In this document: in pieces, positions 11,492 to 23,097 of the stretch
How positions within the stretch are numbered: position 1 is the first letter of the stretch
Layout of the letters: every line of letters begins with the position of its first letter
Position numbers and translations under genes: made by a program
The notes under the pieces: model-generated
What the model was told of the DNA's origin: nothing
Database searches by the model: none
What the model saw: only the letters and a program-made list of their open reading frames with translations
Source: Gracilariopsis chorda
Lineage: Eukaryota > Rhodophyta > Florideophyceae > Gracilariales > Gracilariaceae
Direction: 5' to 3'
Length of the DNA stretch: 64,000 bases
NCBI GenBank assembly: GCA_003194525.1
Contig: NBIV01000027.1
Location: forward strand, 372,001-436,000

Positions 11492-12340
11492 TCACACAAA
11501 GCTGTTGCACCCACGACCAGGCGGTGGGTACGAATACGGCATGGTACCCGGGTAGCCTGCGGGGGGCGGTGGATTTGGCGGTGGATTCGGCGGTGGAGGC
11601 GGTGGTTGAAGCGTGGGAAGAACGCCGTACGGAGAGTGCTGCGCATACGGAAGCGTCATGGACGGAAAGTGCTGCTGTGTGAGCACGGGCTGTTGGCCGG
11701 GTGGTACAGGTAGATAAGTGTCATGCGGCAGATAACGAGGAGGCGGCGGTGCGGGCGGAGGCAGTCGGAACGCCGGTGGCGGCGGAGGAGGAGGCGGACA
11801 TTGCAGCGGTGGCGGCGGAGGATAATGCGGTCGCGTAGCAAACTGTTGGAGGTGGTGGTGGGGGTGCTGCTGATGCTGATGGAGGTGCTGCTGATGCTGA
11901 TGGAGGTGCTGGAGGTGCTGGAGGTGCTGGAGGTGCTGGTGCTGCTGGTGCTGCTGGTGCTGCAGGTGATGGAGCCGCTGGTGATGGTGGTGGTGGGGAG
12001 GACGCAGCGGGGCGGGCGGACGCGACGGCAGCCGTGGCGGCGGGGGCGGCGGGGGCGGCGGAGGCGGCGGCGAGGGTGGCGGGGCGGTGGCTTGCAAAAC
12101 GGGGTCGTCGACGAGGGGTGGGTACAGAGACATGTCGTGGCGGTGGAGAGCTGCTGCCATGCGCGGGTCCGCTGCCTTTAAACAGCCGCGAGGGCAGCGC
12201 GGACGCATTGCTGGCGCCGTCTTGCACCCGTTCGGGATGCGCGTGTGCGCCTCGTTGACGCTCCGCGACGCGCGCCGTGCCCGTGCTACGGATCTCGCGC
12301 TTGTGGTGTATATGTGCGTTGTCATAGGGGTCACTGCCAT
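11492..12340 (-). CDS. Pro/His/Gln-rich low-complexity protein, 282 aa
   Basis: The frame runs from an ATG at 12,340 to TGA at 11,492. Residues 1-85 are ordinary and basic; then come poly-Pro runs, a His block, and a long array of short HQ/HL units (about 115-165) written in GTG/CTG-type trinucleotides, then more Pro runs. The C-terminus (YPGTMPYSYPPPGRG) is Tyr/Pro/Gly-rich, as in intrinsically disordered RNA- or chromatin-associated proteins. A second - strand frame (11,721-12,347) is open but Ala/Pro-rich and is probably a by-product of the repeats. The gene is in tandem with the acyl-CoA synthetase (222 bases upstream). No domain is recognised; the start could instead be one of the internal Met codons near residue 62. 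Whether it is expressed cannot be judged here. Confidence 0.55.
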   Translation of the reverse strand: MAVTPMTTHIYTTSARSVARARRASRSVNEAHTRIPNGCKTAPAMRPRCPRGCLKAADPRMAAALHRHDMSLYPPLVDDPVLQATAPPPSPPPPPPPPPPPPRLPSRPPAPLRPPHHHHHQRLHHLQHQQHQQHQHLQHLQHLQHLHQHQQHLHQHQQHPHHHLQQFATRPHYPPPPPLQCPPPPPPPPAFRLPPPAPPPPRYLPHDTYLPVPPGQQPVLTQQHFPSMTLPYAQHSPYGVLPTLQPPPPPPNPPPNPPPPAGYPGTMPYSYPPPGRGCNSFV

Positions 12341-12561
12341 GGTTCACACCGGACTTGTGGCCTAGTGGTTTTGGTTATCACAGCGCTGATGTGAAGGTCA
12401 GTCTAATGTGTGCCAGCTTGTCGAGTGTACACTGCACACTGTACAGCACATCCCGCTCCCCAAAACTCATTTTACTCCCAAGCTGCGCGCCTCCTGCCAG
12501 TACCGTTGGCTTTACAAGGCTACCATCAAAGATACCAACGTACCAACCGTACACAGGAGCT

Positions 12562-14541
12562 CTACATGTGTTCGTACAACGCGTCAAGTCTCTCTGCGTA
12601 CTTCACCTTCAACTGCGGTCTCTTCAACTTGAACGACGGCGTCATCAAGTTATTCTCCACCGTAAAGCCCTGATCCAATTCGTTAAGCTCCTCAACTTCA
12701 ATAACCATATCACGAATAGCTTCATACTTCTTGAATCCACTCGCAGCCCGAACTTCCTCCAGCTGCGACAGCATCTCTCTCTTAAAGTCCGGCGCCGCCA
12801 CAATGCTCTCCAAGCTCTGCAGGCTGTGTTTACGGCCCCACTCCTTGGCTGCGGCCACATCCGGCACTACCACGGCCAGTAGAGAGGCGTGCAACGAATT
12901 GCCGTACACCCATATCTGCCCCACTAACTTTGCCTTGGTATATTCCTGTTCCAGGTTTTCCGGCGACACGTATTCTCCCTGCGACAGCTTGAAGAGATTC
13001 TTTGCACGGTCGATGATCTGAAGGCTGCCGTCGGCGAGCCATTGTCCCACGTCACCCGTCCTGAAGAATCCCTCTTCGTCAAACGCCTCTTTAGTAGCCT
13101 CTTCATTCTTATGATATCCGCTGAACACAATGTCTCCCTTCACGCAAACCTCGCCCCGAGGGTACGGTTTGTCACTGCTGAGGTAATCCATATCCGGCAA
13201 GTCACGCAACTTCACATGCACACCCGGCAGGGGACCGCCGCAAGTGCCCGATTTGGACTGTCCGGGAATCGAACAATTCATCCCTCCAACAGTCTCAGTA
13301 AGTCCATACCCCTGCGTCACAGGCGTCATCAAACAAACCTTCAAGAAGTCATTCGTCTGTCCCGACATCGGAGCAGAGCCAGTAATAGCAATCCGGCATC
13401 TCGGCAACAGCTTCGCTTTCACCTTTTTGAAAATCAGAGAATCCCACAGTCCCGATCGCGAAACCTCTCCAGGCTGCTCCTCAGCTTTCACCTGACGGGA
13501 GTACCCCCAGTGGAACAAAGTCCTAGCAATGAACGAGCCCTTCTCAAAAGTCTCTTCAATACGTTGCTGGAAACGGGCGTACACCCTGGGCACACCGGCA
13601 AACACTGTCGGTTTCAACGCCTCCAGGTCGGACAGAATCATTTTGATGTTGCCAGAATAAAAGCCCACACAGCCTCCCGACGCCAGAACCATTGCTTCGG
13701 CTTGCTGCTCAAAGATGTGAGACAGCGGAAGGTAGCTCAGATAGACGTCTTGGTTAAACGGGTACCCCCACTTGTTGAAGAACGCATACGCAGAAGACAG
13801 CGACGCAACAAGCGCCCTGTGCTTCAATTCCACACCTTTGGGGTTTCCGGTGGTTCCTGACGTGTACATGATGACAAAAAGGTCATCCAAAGTCACCTCC
13901 GGAACGGCAACAGACGAGGCGGCCTGCTTGCCCTTTTCCATAAGCTCAACCATCGACATTGTGTTTTCAGCAGATGCTACGCACTTGCTCACATCCTCAT
14001 CCTCAACAATGTCCTTAGACCCGAGAACAACAACGTGCTGCACAGTCGGGCATTGCTTTCCCTGTCGAACCTTTTCAAACTTCTCAAAGTTCTTCGCGGA
14101 CACCAACACCACTTTCAAGTCAGAGTGGTTGGAAACATACTCCACAATGTTCGGGCCGAGCGTGTCGTAGATCGGAACCACCACCAAACCCGCCGACGAA
14201 ACAGCATACTGCATCATCGTCCATTGCGGGCAGTTTTGCGCATAAAATCCAACGGTGTCTCCCTTCTTCAAGCCGAGCGACAGTAATCCATCTCGAGCAG
14301 TGTAAATGTGCTGCTTAGTAGTCTCATAGTTCCACCATTCATACGGATCATCCGTGCTCTTACGCCACCCGAGACAGGGAGCTTGCGGGTTCTTTTCGGC
14401 GGATCGGAACAGCGCTTCCTGCAGAGAGGAAATGGGCTTTTCGTCAGGGTAGGGACGCGCCGCGTCAAAGTCCTTTGCCCAGCCGCATGTGCGAATGCTT
14501 CCTTCGCCAGTTGTACTGGACACAAGCTCCGGATCCAGCAT
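12562..14541 (-). CDS. LACS: long-chain acyl-CoA synthetase (ATP-dependent fatty acid activation)
   Basis: The 659-residue single-exon protein has the normal length for eukaryotic long-chain-fatty-acid-CoA ligase. It adenylates a fatty acid with ATP and transfers it to CoA, feeding lipid synthesis or beta-oxidation. The AMP-binding P-loop YTSGTTGNPKG is at residues 226-236, the second adenylate motif GYGLTE at 411-416, the hinge region FRTGDVGQW at 493-501, and the fatty-acid signature from DRAKNLFKLSQGEYVSPE around 511-528. The start at 14,541 gives the usual N-terminus (GEGSIRTCGWAKDF). There is no cleavable signal, and the C-terminus (LYEHM) is not a standard peroxisomal PTS1, so cytosolic, ER- or plastid-associated location is more likely. 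All catalytic motifs are intact. The AT-rich stretch beyond 14,541 holds its promoter. Confidence 0.96.
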   Translation of the reverse strand: MLDPELVSSTTGEGSIRTCGWAKDFDAARPYPDEKPISSLQEALFRSAEKNPQAPCLGWRKSTDDPYEWWNYETTKQHIYTARDGLLSLGLKKGDTVGFYAQNCPQWTMMQYAVSSAGLVVVPIYDTLGPNIVEYVSNHSDLKVVLVSAKNFEKFEKVRQGKQCPTVQHVVVLGSKDIVEDEDVSKCVASAENTMSMVELMEKGKQAASSVAVPEVTLDDLFVIMYTSGTTGNPKGVELKHRALVASLSSAYAFFNKWGYPFNQDVYLSYLPLSHIFEQQAEAMVLASGGCVGFYSGNIKMILSDLEALKPTVFAGVPRVYARFQQRIEETFEKGSFIARTLFHWGYSRQVKAEEQPGEVSRSGLWDSLIFKKVKAKLLPRCRIAITGSAPMSGQTNDFLKVCLMTPVTQGYGLTETVGGMNCSIPGQSKSGTCGGPLPGVHVKLRDLPDMDYLSSDKPYPRGEVCVKGDIVFSGYHKNEEATKEAFDEEGFFRTGDVGQWLADGSLQIIDRAKNLFKLSQGEYVSPENLEQEYTKAKLVGQIWVYGNSLHASLLAVVVPDVAAAKEWGRKHSLQSLESIVAAPDFKREMLSQLEEVRAASGFKKYEAIRDMVIEVEELNELDQGFTVENNLMTPSFKLKRPQLKVKYAERLDALYEHM

Positions 14542-16655
14542 GATAGCAATTCACAACGTGCTTCAACTTTACCGAAAAGCGTACCAAGGGTACCGTCAGC
14601 GATTCAACAGTTTCGGAACCAAGAAAGTAAGCACCGACAGAGATGCGGCCTTCTTATATTGCAGATTCAATCGTTTTTTCCAACAGACAGTACCGAACAC
14701 TTCCTAGCACAGCCCTAATGAACGCGCGTGAAGACGGGGCACAACTCCGCAGTGTCCGTTTTCACATGACGTTAACCTAGATACGTGCCCTGGATACTGC
14801 AGAATCTGCAAGACAGAGGGCACTGTCTACGGGATACGGTAAATCAACTTTGTGTCAAATATGTCACAATTTCAGCCAACCAGCGCCCGAGTTCTTCGGA
14901 TACGACTTTCGGTAAATCCTCCAATTCCTCACTTTTTTTCATTACATGCATTTTGGCCAATCAACACACCCATTCCTCAGAATTTTATGACACATTTACC
15001 ACTTCAAATGAAAACCTCTCCACTTACTTCGTGCTTATTGGTTCATTTTCAACGGCCAACATTGCATATTCACAGCATGACCTTTGAGCTGACCAAAACC
15101 GTGCCAAAGTTGAACACATCGCATCCTAAAACTCTGTTCCATCGCTTAGTCTTTCAAGCATCACTGGTCACGGTGCTCATCACCCATCACCTACGCATAC
15201 GTCCTACTCATGTTTTGCTTACCAACTTATGTGTCCGTTCTTATTCCTTTACGATATATTTGGTTGCTTAACGCCATCGTGCTTCAACAACTTCCAGCAA
15301 ATCATTGTCGTTCACCGCGCCAAAATATTAACAGACCACAGTAAGCACGTTTCCGTCTTCCTTAGAACGCAAATCAAATTTGCTACCCCAACTGCAGAGC
15401 ATATAATTTGTCAAGAACGCCCTTTTTTGCGCTCGTGTTATATAACTGCATATTGGTCCTGCTAAACATTCAATAAGCACTGACCACATCTCATTTTCAG
15501 GCACATCTGAGCTCCAAATAACTGAACACGTCTTTTATCAATATTTTTGTTTGTCAATTTTGTTCTTTGTAGTATAATACATATAATATCGACTCATACA
15601 GTGCTCATAATTATTTTTGACATTCTGAAACGTCACTGGACATCATGGTATACAAATTAAGTCTGCAAAAATTGACAAATTCATTTATTTTCATCAGCAA
15701 TTTTAATTCTAGATTTAACCGTGGTTGCAGCCTTGTTTTGCGATGTGTGTGGGAAAAAACTCATTTTAGAGATATTGACCGGTTACAGGCTACCATAAGC
15801 TGATGAACAGAGAGAAAGATGATGAACCCGGTAGTGCATATCTAAAAAGATATAGAAGTAGAAATAATTCATCTGATTGGATGAGAGAGGAACGATCCTG
15901 ACCAAGGATTCTGTCCTTCGCCAGATGTTTCTTCTAGAACAGCCAAGATTAAGTCTAGAGTTTAGCTTTTTTGAGGTGTGAGGTAAACTTCAAGCGTTTT
16001 AGTTGACATCTCTACAATATTAAGATGAAAAAGAGAGCTCTGACCTTTCATCTCTCATTGTTTTGTAGAAATAAAAGACCAGGAGACAGATTCAAGCGCT
16101 TGATAAGCTATGCAACTCTAGAAGAGATGCTCTGCAATATTTTGTTTGTAGCATTGGTCTTAGAGATAGAGTTTCAGTCTAAAAATGTGATCCGTCATCC
16201 AAATATTGGATTTTGTATGACTTGAGTGTCATCAATGTACAAGTCCAATAAGCAACTCTGTTTTATTGATTATGTGAAGTGCAACCGACCATTCGCGGAT
16301 TGGGCAGGTACTATCTGTGTTTCCGGAATTCTAGTTTTTGATGGAAGTTTCCTAGATTTCAAGCGCTAGAAAGGCTGTGGTGGGCATTCAAAAAATGTAG
16401 ATTTTTTGTGCCAGATTACGTAACTCAAAATGCTAACAAAACTGAAAGATGAGGTGAATGCAAAAGTACAGGAGACATTCATACCAGCACCTGGAAACTT
16501 GGCAACGAGGAAGAAAGATTGAACATTATCACTCGACTACCATTCATTATAGTGCATCATAGTGGAAGATTTGCCACACCTGCATTCCTTCCTCCAGGTA
16601 TACATCCTGCACCTTGCTCAGCTGAACCGAGTTGACGTACATTTTGATCCTCACC
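14542..16655. other. intergenic, AT-rich
   Basis: No coding region is recognised. The first 150 bases are probably the promoter/5' UTR of the acyl-CoA synthetase. From about 15,500 to 16,500 the sequence is AT-rich and may include the left end of the transposon whose transposase starts at 16,656, but I could not find convincing terminal inverted repeats. Frames at 14,852-15,271 and 16,025-16,225 have no family resemblance. Confidence 0.45.
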
Positions 16656-19600
16656 ATGTACTATTGTCGTTTCTCCAGGTGTTCGTTCCAGGCAAAAGCA
16701 TATGCCTCTCTTATCCAGCACCAGCGCCGTTGTCGACACCGTAACATACGCAACCCCTTCCTTGCCAGCGCTCCCAAAGACGGTACCCAGCTTCTACCTC
16801 GCACGAAGCGCCCACGCATTCAAAGTATCGACTCCCGCTCCGTCATTATATCAAACCACGCTTCCGACAACGTTCCCCTTGCAGACGACCACTACCACTC
16901 CCGTCAGCTTGCTCTCGCTATCCGCTCCGCAGACATGTCACACATTCACTCCTCTGCTGCCTCCCGTTTGACCACAATTGCCAATAGCTCGCCCGTACCT
17001 GCCAGGCTCTACGCCCTCGTGTCCTATATATCTTCCATCGCCAGCAGTCTCGGTAAGCGAAAAGCAGAAGCACTCATCGGTCCCCTCAAGGACCCTGACT
17101 ACTCCTAAACACTTATGCACCAAATAACATCTGTCTCCCACTGCATTCAGCTTCAATCCAAGCTGTTCGAGGACACCATGGGCTCCATCGGTTTCGAAAC
17201 CACAACTGTCTGTCACAAACATTCAAATATCACCGCTACTCTCTATCTCAAGAATCCCGTCGAATTCCTCTGTCAGCAACTCCGCTTTGCCTCTCACAAA
17301 AACTCATTCTTTCACCCAATAATACAGTCTTCCTCAGATGGTTCCCCGGCATACGCTCACCCAATGGCCTCAAAACCCGGCCCTTCTGTCTACCCTGACA
17401 TCATGCACCACATCCTCCACTCCCAAGACCCAGAGGTTATTTGGCACCATGCCGACATTACTGGCATCGATTCTTTCCTTGGGTTCGTCCAACTCTATTC
17501 AGATAAGTCCTCCACCTCTCTCAAGTGCTCCTCCATAACCTCCTACCCCCTCCATATCACCCTTCTCAACTTCTCAGATTCCTTCCGTCGCCACTGCATC
17601 TCACGAAACCTCACCCTCCTTGGGTACTTCCCCACTTCCTTCAACAACCATTCCTCTGCGTCCGACGATGAATCTGTCCAGTGGCACCCCTCCTCCTCCA
17701 CCATCTCCCGCACAACTCGAATGGAACTAATCCAACAGGCTCTCAAAACCATCCTCGAACCCTTGGCAGTAGTCGCCCTTAAAGGCTTCCCCTTTCGTGA
17801 TGCAGATGACATCATCCGACAGTGCCATCCCGTGATGGCAAACTACGTCGCCGATATTCCAGAAGCCAAGGATATTGCTGCTGTCCTCCATGGCATCAAA
17901 CCATCCAAGCCCTATCACAGATGCCTTGTACCCCGAGAACAGCTCAACCTATACCACACTTCCCTAACACCTCGAACCCTTTCGCATACTCTTCAAGTTA
18001 GGTCAAAATACGACAACCTCCTCCATGATGCCAACAACGCCGAACAAATACGAGGAACCCGAGTCGCAAGAACTCTCAGGGAACAAGCAGCATCTGTCCT
18101 TCAATCCAGTTCCCTCTCCACCTACAAATCGTTCCTCGAAGCATACCCCCTCCTCTACATATACCCACTTCTCACCCCCTACTCCATCTTCTGCTTCGAA
18201 CCCCTTCATAACTTCCACCTCGGTATCTCCAAATTCGTCAAAATTGCAACAATCGAACGTCTCAAGTCAGAGAACCTCGTCACTACCGTTGGCACCTCCT
18301 CCTACTCTTCGAGAACATTCAAATCTGTTCGAAGTAGCCTCCTCACTAGTGCAAACAACATCCTTGCCGACATCGCACTCAAGTTCCCAGCCCCGGGTCT
18401 TCATATTGACTTTTCCACACCCGAGAAAGGCAAATCTCTCAACGGCTTCTTCACCACAGACGGCATTAGAGGCATGCTAGAGGCAAAAGACTACCGAGCA
18501 CTCGACATGGTTTTCCCCTTCATCGGTGCGTTCTTCGACCGCTGCTGTCACGATCTCGCCACTGCACCCATCACATGCATCTTCACCGCGTACGCCGACC
18601 TCTTCTCCACTGCTCTCCACTACAACACCACTTCGGAGTGGACAGAACAACGACTTCGTTCCTTGGAAGAACTCATTAAACACTTTAAGCATCTGTGCGT
18701 CTCTATCCTTGGCCCATTCCAGCCTTCTCAGTTCGCCACACTCAAGTTTCATCTTCTCGACCACATGGTTGCAGACATCAAAATGTACGGACGTCTTCAA
18801 TTCACTGACGCTGGAATCTACGAAAACGCACACCTCCTTTTCAAGAACCATTATCGACGCACATCCCGGAGATCTTCGACCGCTCATAGAGACATAGTCA
18901 ACGCAATACAACTCACAGAAGGGTTCCGGAACTCAACCGCCGTCCCCTAGCACCCATCCTCCTTCTCGAACTCCTCCACACAAGCAGTTCGAAGACATTC
19001 CATGCTCCATGACGGTGTTACTCTCCTCTTTCGTGATATTATCAATGCAAAGCGATACCTCCGCACTAGCTCAGACTGCTGCACGATTTCTCTCTCAAAC
19101 ATTTTCACAGCTCCTACCATCTCCTTCATTACCCAAATATCACGACACGCCATATCCACATTTCACGACCTTTGCCTCGAAACGCTCGGACTTGCACCTT
19201 CTTCGCCCTCCCTTTCTTCCCTTAAGTTCTCCGTCGTGAACTCCGCCTTCTTCCGCGGTGGTTTCACCCCTTCCTTGCATGACGTCGATGAAACCTTCAA
19301 TTGCATCGGGCTCAAAGAGGCAGGCGCTCCTGTTCTTCAGCGCATCTTTGCTACAACCGCCTTCGGTCCATCCAAACTTCCAAAATTCTCCCACATTCTT
19401 GTCTCCGCCACTCCATCACCGAATTGTAACTTCCCCATAGTTTGGGTTTTCAGGCTACTTGCGCTTCTTCGGTTCCACGCAACAGATGACGAACCCGGCG
19501 AATGCGAATATGCCTTCGTACGATTCTTCGAGCTTACAGCTCCCCTTGATAACATCGATGAAACCCTGAACTGCATCACTCTCCGTTGGGCAACTGAAGA

Positions 19601-19868
19601 TGAGCAGGACCACACTATACTCCCTGCTCCTCATAAATCTTCCAAAGTCTCACCTTGGTTCGGTCTGATTCCATTCTCCACCATCAAGAGATCCATACAT
19701 ATCGTTCGACAGAACTACCCAGCACGCTCTTTCTTTCCCCCGCTCCCGTGGGAAAGACGTCGCTTCTATATCAATAGATTCTACCGCGACCCACGAGCAA
19801 GACCACTTTCCTTCACAAGCAAAACCACTTCAGGCACATGCCCCCATCCTTCTACGTCCTCAGAATAA
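16656..19868 (+). pseudogene. Plavaka-like (CACTA-related) transposase, one frame with two stops
   Basis: From the ATG at 16,656 a single frame of 1,071 codons runs to TAA at 19,868, broken only by TAA at 17,106 (codon 151) and TAG at 18,948 (codon 765). The N-terminus has a zinc finger C4-x4-C9-x12-H22-x3-C26. The core follows the Plavaka pattern: LYSD (280-283), YPLHITL (297-303), LLGYFP (321-326), ADIPE (399-403), CLVP (423-426), EPLHNFHLG (about 515-523). The end block SIHIV (1013-1017) and FYINRFYRD (1037-1045) corresponds to the family's closing motif. The match is by recalled family pattern, not by a search. Such enzymes cut and paste elements with short terminal repeats. No frameshift occurs in 3.2 kb, so the stops are recent, recoded, or spliced out. 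A convergent gene ends 5 bases away. Confidence 0.72.
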
Positions 19869-19873
19869 AATCA

Positions 19874-22219
19874 TTAACAATCTTCTTCTTGACCTACATC
19901 CTCTTCACTTTCTTCCCTCTCGGCCTTAACCTCATCGTTGTCATACACTAGCAACTCTCTAAACTCACACTCTTCTGGCATACAACGCCCCACGTAGCAA
20001 TCAAATACATAGCCCAGGTATGTCGTCATATCCTTCAAGAACACCTCATAATGAACACCCAGATAGAACATTTCGTTCGATGGAATCCAACATGCAACTG
20101 TCCCTACGCGGTGCTCGTTTCCCAGGGCTTCGATCGGATCTTCATCATTGACACCTTGGTTCACCAGTTCCGTCCCATACTTCTCTTCCACCTTCCTTCT
20201 TGCCGTCAATAAGATATCTTCCAATGCCAGTGGGAGATGCTTCCCGTACAACTTCGAAAACAGCATCTGACGCTTCCCTCCTCTGCCCACATCTTCATCC
20301 AAAGCATCTACCACACGCGCAATCCACGCATCCAATCGCGCCATGTACATCACACTTCCATCGACATACCGTGATCCCTTCTCTCCATGCGGTTTCTCAA
20401 CATCGTAGCCCATAAACTCTCTCAATACCTCCACACTCAATCCATTGTGGAAATGCAAGTCTTTAGGCTCATCTCCATACCTTTTCGAAGACACATCAAA
20501 ACCAGAGTAGCAAATGTCCTCCAACTTGCTGACCCTCCAAGTGCTTAACATCGGCTCTCCATTCACATCTTTCCTTAATAACTTTTCCCGGGCCTCCTTC
20601 GTCTCATTTTCATACGCAGCTGCCACTTTGTCGTCGTCCTCCTTGAGTGGTTTCCTGGCAAGAAGCGTATATCCAAGCCACTAGAACCACCTTTCCGTCG
20701 CATGCCTCTTCCGCATTCCCACAGTATCACTAATTGCCTGCTTCATTCGCCTTCTCAAACAAACAACCCTCTTCAACTCTTCTTCACACTCTTCTTTAAT
20801 ACCCATTGGCCCAAATGATCTCCATTTTGGCTTCTACAACTCCATCCGCACTACATGCAGCCACATCTCGTCACTTCCCTTGGCGAATGACGGTGCATAC
20901 GCCTTTGGCCCCGACGACCTTCTCCCTAAAGCTAGGTCCATGGGATCTAGAGGCACCAACTCTTTTTCATCAATAACAATAAGGCTGTGCTCCCTTCCCG
21001 TCCCCACTACCTCTGCCCGGTTAGACCAGTTTCGCTCCGGTTCCCTCCTACCAAAGCACAATTCACTACTCTCTTCTTTGGCGTATTGCAATATCTGATC
21101 ATAAACTCTCGCAGCTACTCCCATATACTTCATGTCCACTTCAATGTTAGAGCGTTTCCTACCTCCCTTCCCATGTGCCCCATTCGGTGCTCCTCTTACA
21201 GCAGGCATACTATGTCGCAATGAAGTTACGAGTATCTCTTTGGTTCTAAGCTCGCCCTCCAATCTCTTAATCTCCTTGTTTGTCAACATCAAGCTTTGCT
21301 GAAGACAGAGGTTATCATCCCGTACCCTTTTCAGTTCCCCCTTCAGCTCCCCAAGCTTCGTCAACAGCTCGTTCCGCCCTATAAAACTGCTCTCTGCAGG
21401 TTATGGGCCCATACCTTTCGGATCATAACTCGATCGTATACAGTGTTCATCCTCAATGTGCTGGTCGCCGTCTTCGTCTGGGCTCCCAGCTTGTTTTCCG
21501 CTATCCCCTCCCTTCCTCCGCTCCGTCGAACTTCTGCAGATCATGTTTTGGTTCTTCGGTTCCCTCCCGTCACCAATACTGTCCTTGCTCCTATTCGTAC
21601 CATATCCGACATTTCTTACTCCATAATCTAGACCATGACGAGAAATATACCCGGGTAATCTTCTACGTGGAGGAGCGCCATCACTCCGCGTCCGCTCTTC
21701 CTTGCTTTATCGAGCACGTTCTTCGTCGTTGCAGTCCCTCTCTCCACGGTCATCTCCGCACTTGTTGGGCACTGGGGATCGAGAACGAACTGGGTGCTTC
21801 TTCCTCTCCACACACCATCTCTCACCCCCAAGTTCTTCCACCTGCGGTTTTCCAATCAACTTGTCTTTTCTCGTGAGGTTCTCCTCCATGTCATCCACTT
21901 CAATACCACTAAACCTTCTTCTCTTTTGTTCTCTTTCTGTTTCATACTCCTCATCACTTTCAATGAGAGGATTTTCTTTATCGGCTCTATATCGAGTCAG
22001 TGGACCTCGTTTACTGTTCTTCTTCCTACCGCGCACGGCCTGCCTCACCGTGCGGTCATTAGAACTCAACGCAACCTCTTGTTGCTGCTTTTTTTCGCTG
22101 TGACCTCGACAACGCTTCCACGCCGCCTTGCAGAGGATGATAGGCCCGATTGTGGCGGCCCCTTTCTACCCTTCATTCCCGGCCACCTTCTTTCCGCACA
22201 CCAGCTGATCCAGTAGCAC
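19874..22219 (-). pseudogene. transposon partner protein frame, convergent with transposase
   Basis: One - strand frame of 782 codons extends from 22,219 down to the stop at 19,874. Internal stops are TAG 22,166, TAA 21,707, TAA 21,401, TAG 20,834 and TAG 20,681; a TAA at 22,220 bounds the top. The segments between are clearly protein-like: a basic, charged N-terminal part (22,069-21,707), a heptad-like coiled coil at about 21,360-21,210 (KLGELKGELKRVRDD), then an acidic, aromatic-rich C-terminal part (20,626-19,874) ending in an Asp/Glu tail. I do not recognise the family. Its tail-to-tail placement with the transposase, same base composition and same kind of stops suggest it belongs to the same element, perhaps as a DNA-binding accessory protein like TnpA of CACTA elements (inference). 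Confidence 0.5.
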
Positions 22220-22222
22220 TTA

Positions 22223-23097
22223 GGCTTCCATTCTTCTTCCTCGGGTTTCCCTTTTCTCCAGCCTCTGCCTCAGTCACTGCGATTTCCTTCCGATTTCGTA
22301 CGTGCTGTTGCCCCATCGTAAAGCACTTGCGGCTTCTAGGTTTGATGATAGGGATGGCAGGTAGCTTCAAAACGTACGGTTTACCTACGATACGCCTGTA
22401 ACGGAAGTGAGTGGAAAGAGCGCATGGGTGGGGATACGCCGCGTCCGGCTGAAGTAATATTTTCAATATACTGCACTGACCTACAGAATTACCTTCCGCA
22501 AAAAGTTCGATTTGCAAGGCAGTATTCTACATCTCTTCATTGTATTTGACATCCTCTCGTATCTTCATATTTCGTTTCATGCTGTCTCTCGATGCCATTC
22601 TTGAAGTACAACGCAGGCAGCAATATTAGATGCTTTATCACACATAATTCCAGGCAGTTGATATCCACAGCAACTGCACTCGCACTTTTTTACACTCACT
22701 CACACCGTTCCTCATATCGGAAGCCATTGGTCATAACCATGCGGAATTTCCTCTTGGCCATTATCCCTCAACAACCCCGCCTACATTCCAATCACCACTG
22801 GAATACCGTCCAAAACTTCACCAAGCCTGCCGGAATCTTTCTTTAACTGTGTCAAAGCCTTTTCCAAGTCTTGGTCCAAAACCTGTTCCACCCGTTTTAT
22901 AGTGGGTAGTACTTAGTTATTTTTCCGCTTTTCATTTCGGAGTCACTTATGACTATGCGCAGGGATCGGCCAAACCGTACTACGGCCGGGCCCTCGGCGT
23001 CGCCTGTGCTTACCACTGCGCGGGTTCGACGTGTGTTTGGACGAGTTTCCAGGCCTTTCAAGGCAAGCATAGGTGTGTTTTTCAATTTACTGGTAGT
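22223..23097. other. right flank of transposon, no clear gene
   Basis: A - strand frame at 22,173-22,517 (residues GKPYVLKLPAIPIIKP and following) looks protein-like and could be the N-terminal exon of the partner gene in another frame. The rest shows no gene. Terminal inverted repeats of the transposon are expected here but I could not identify them by eye. Confidence 0.35.

Noticed and set aside
13042-13860. 272-codon + strand frame
   Set aside because: It is the antisense of the acyl-CoA synthetase gene, has no family resemblance and tracks the codon pattern of the real gene.
16598-16679. 82-bp intron (GTATAC...CTCCAG) before the transposase finger
   Set aside because: Possible, but the unspliced ATG at 16,656 already gives a well-formed C2HC finger, so the intron is not needed.
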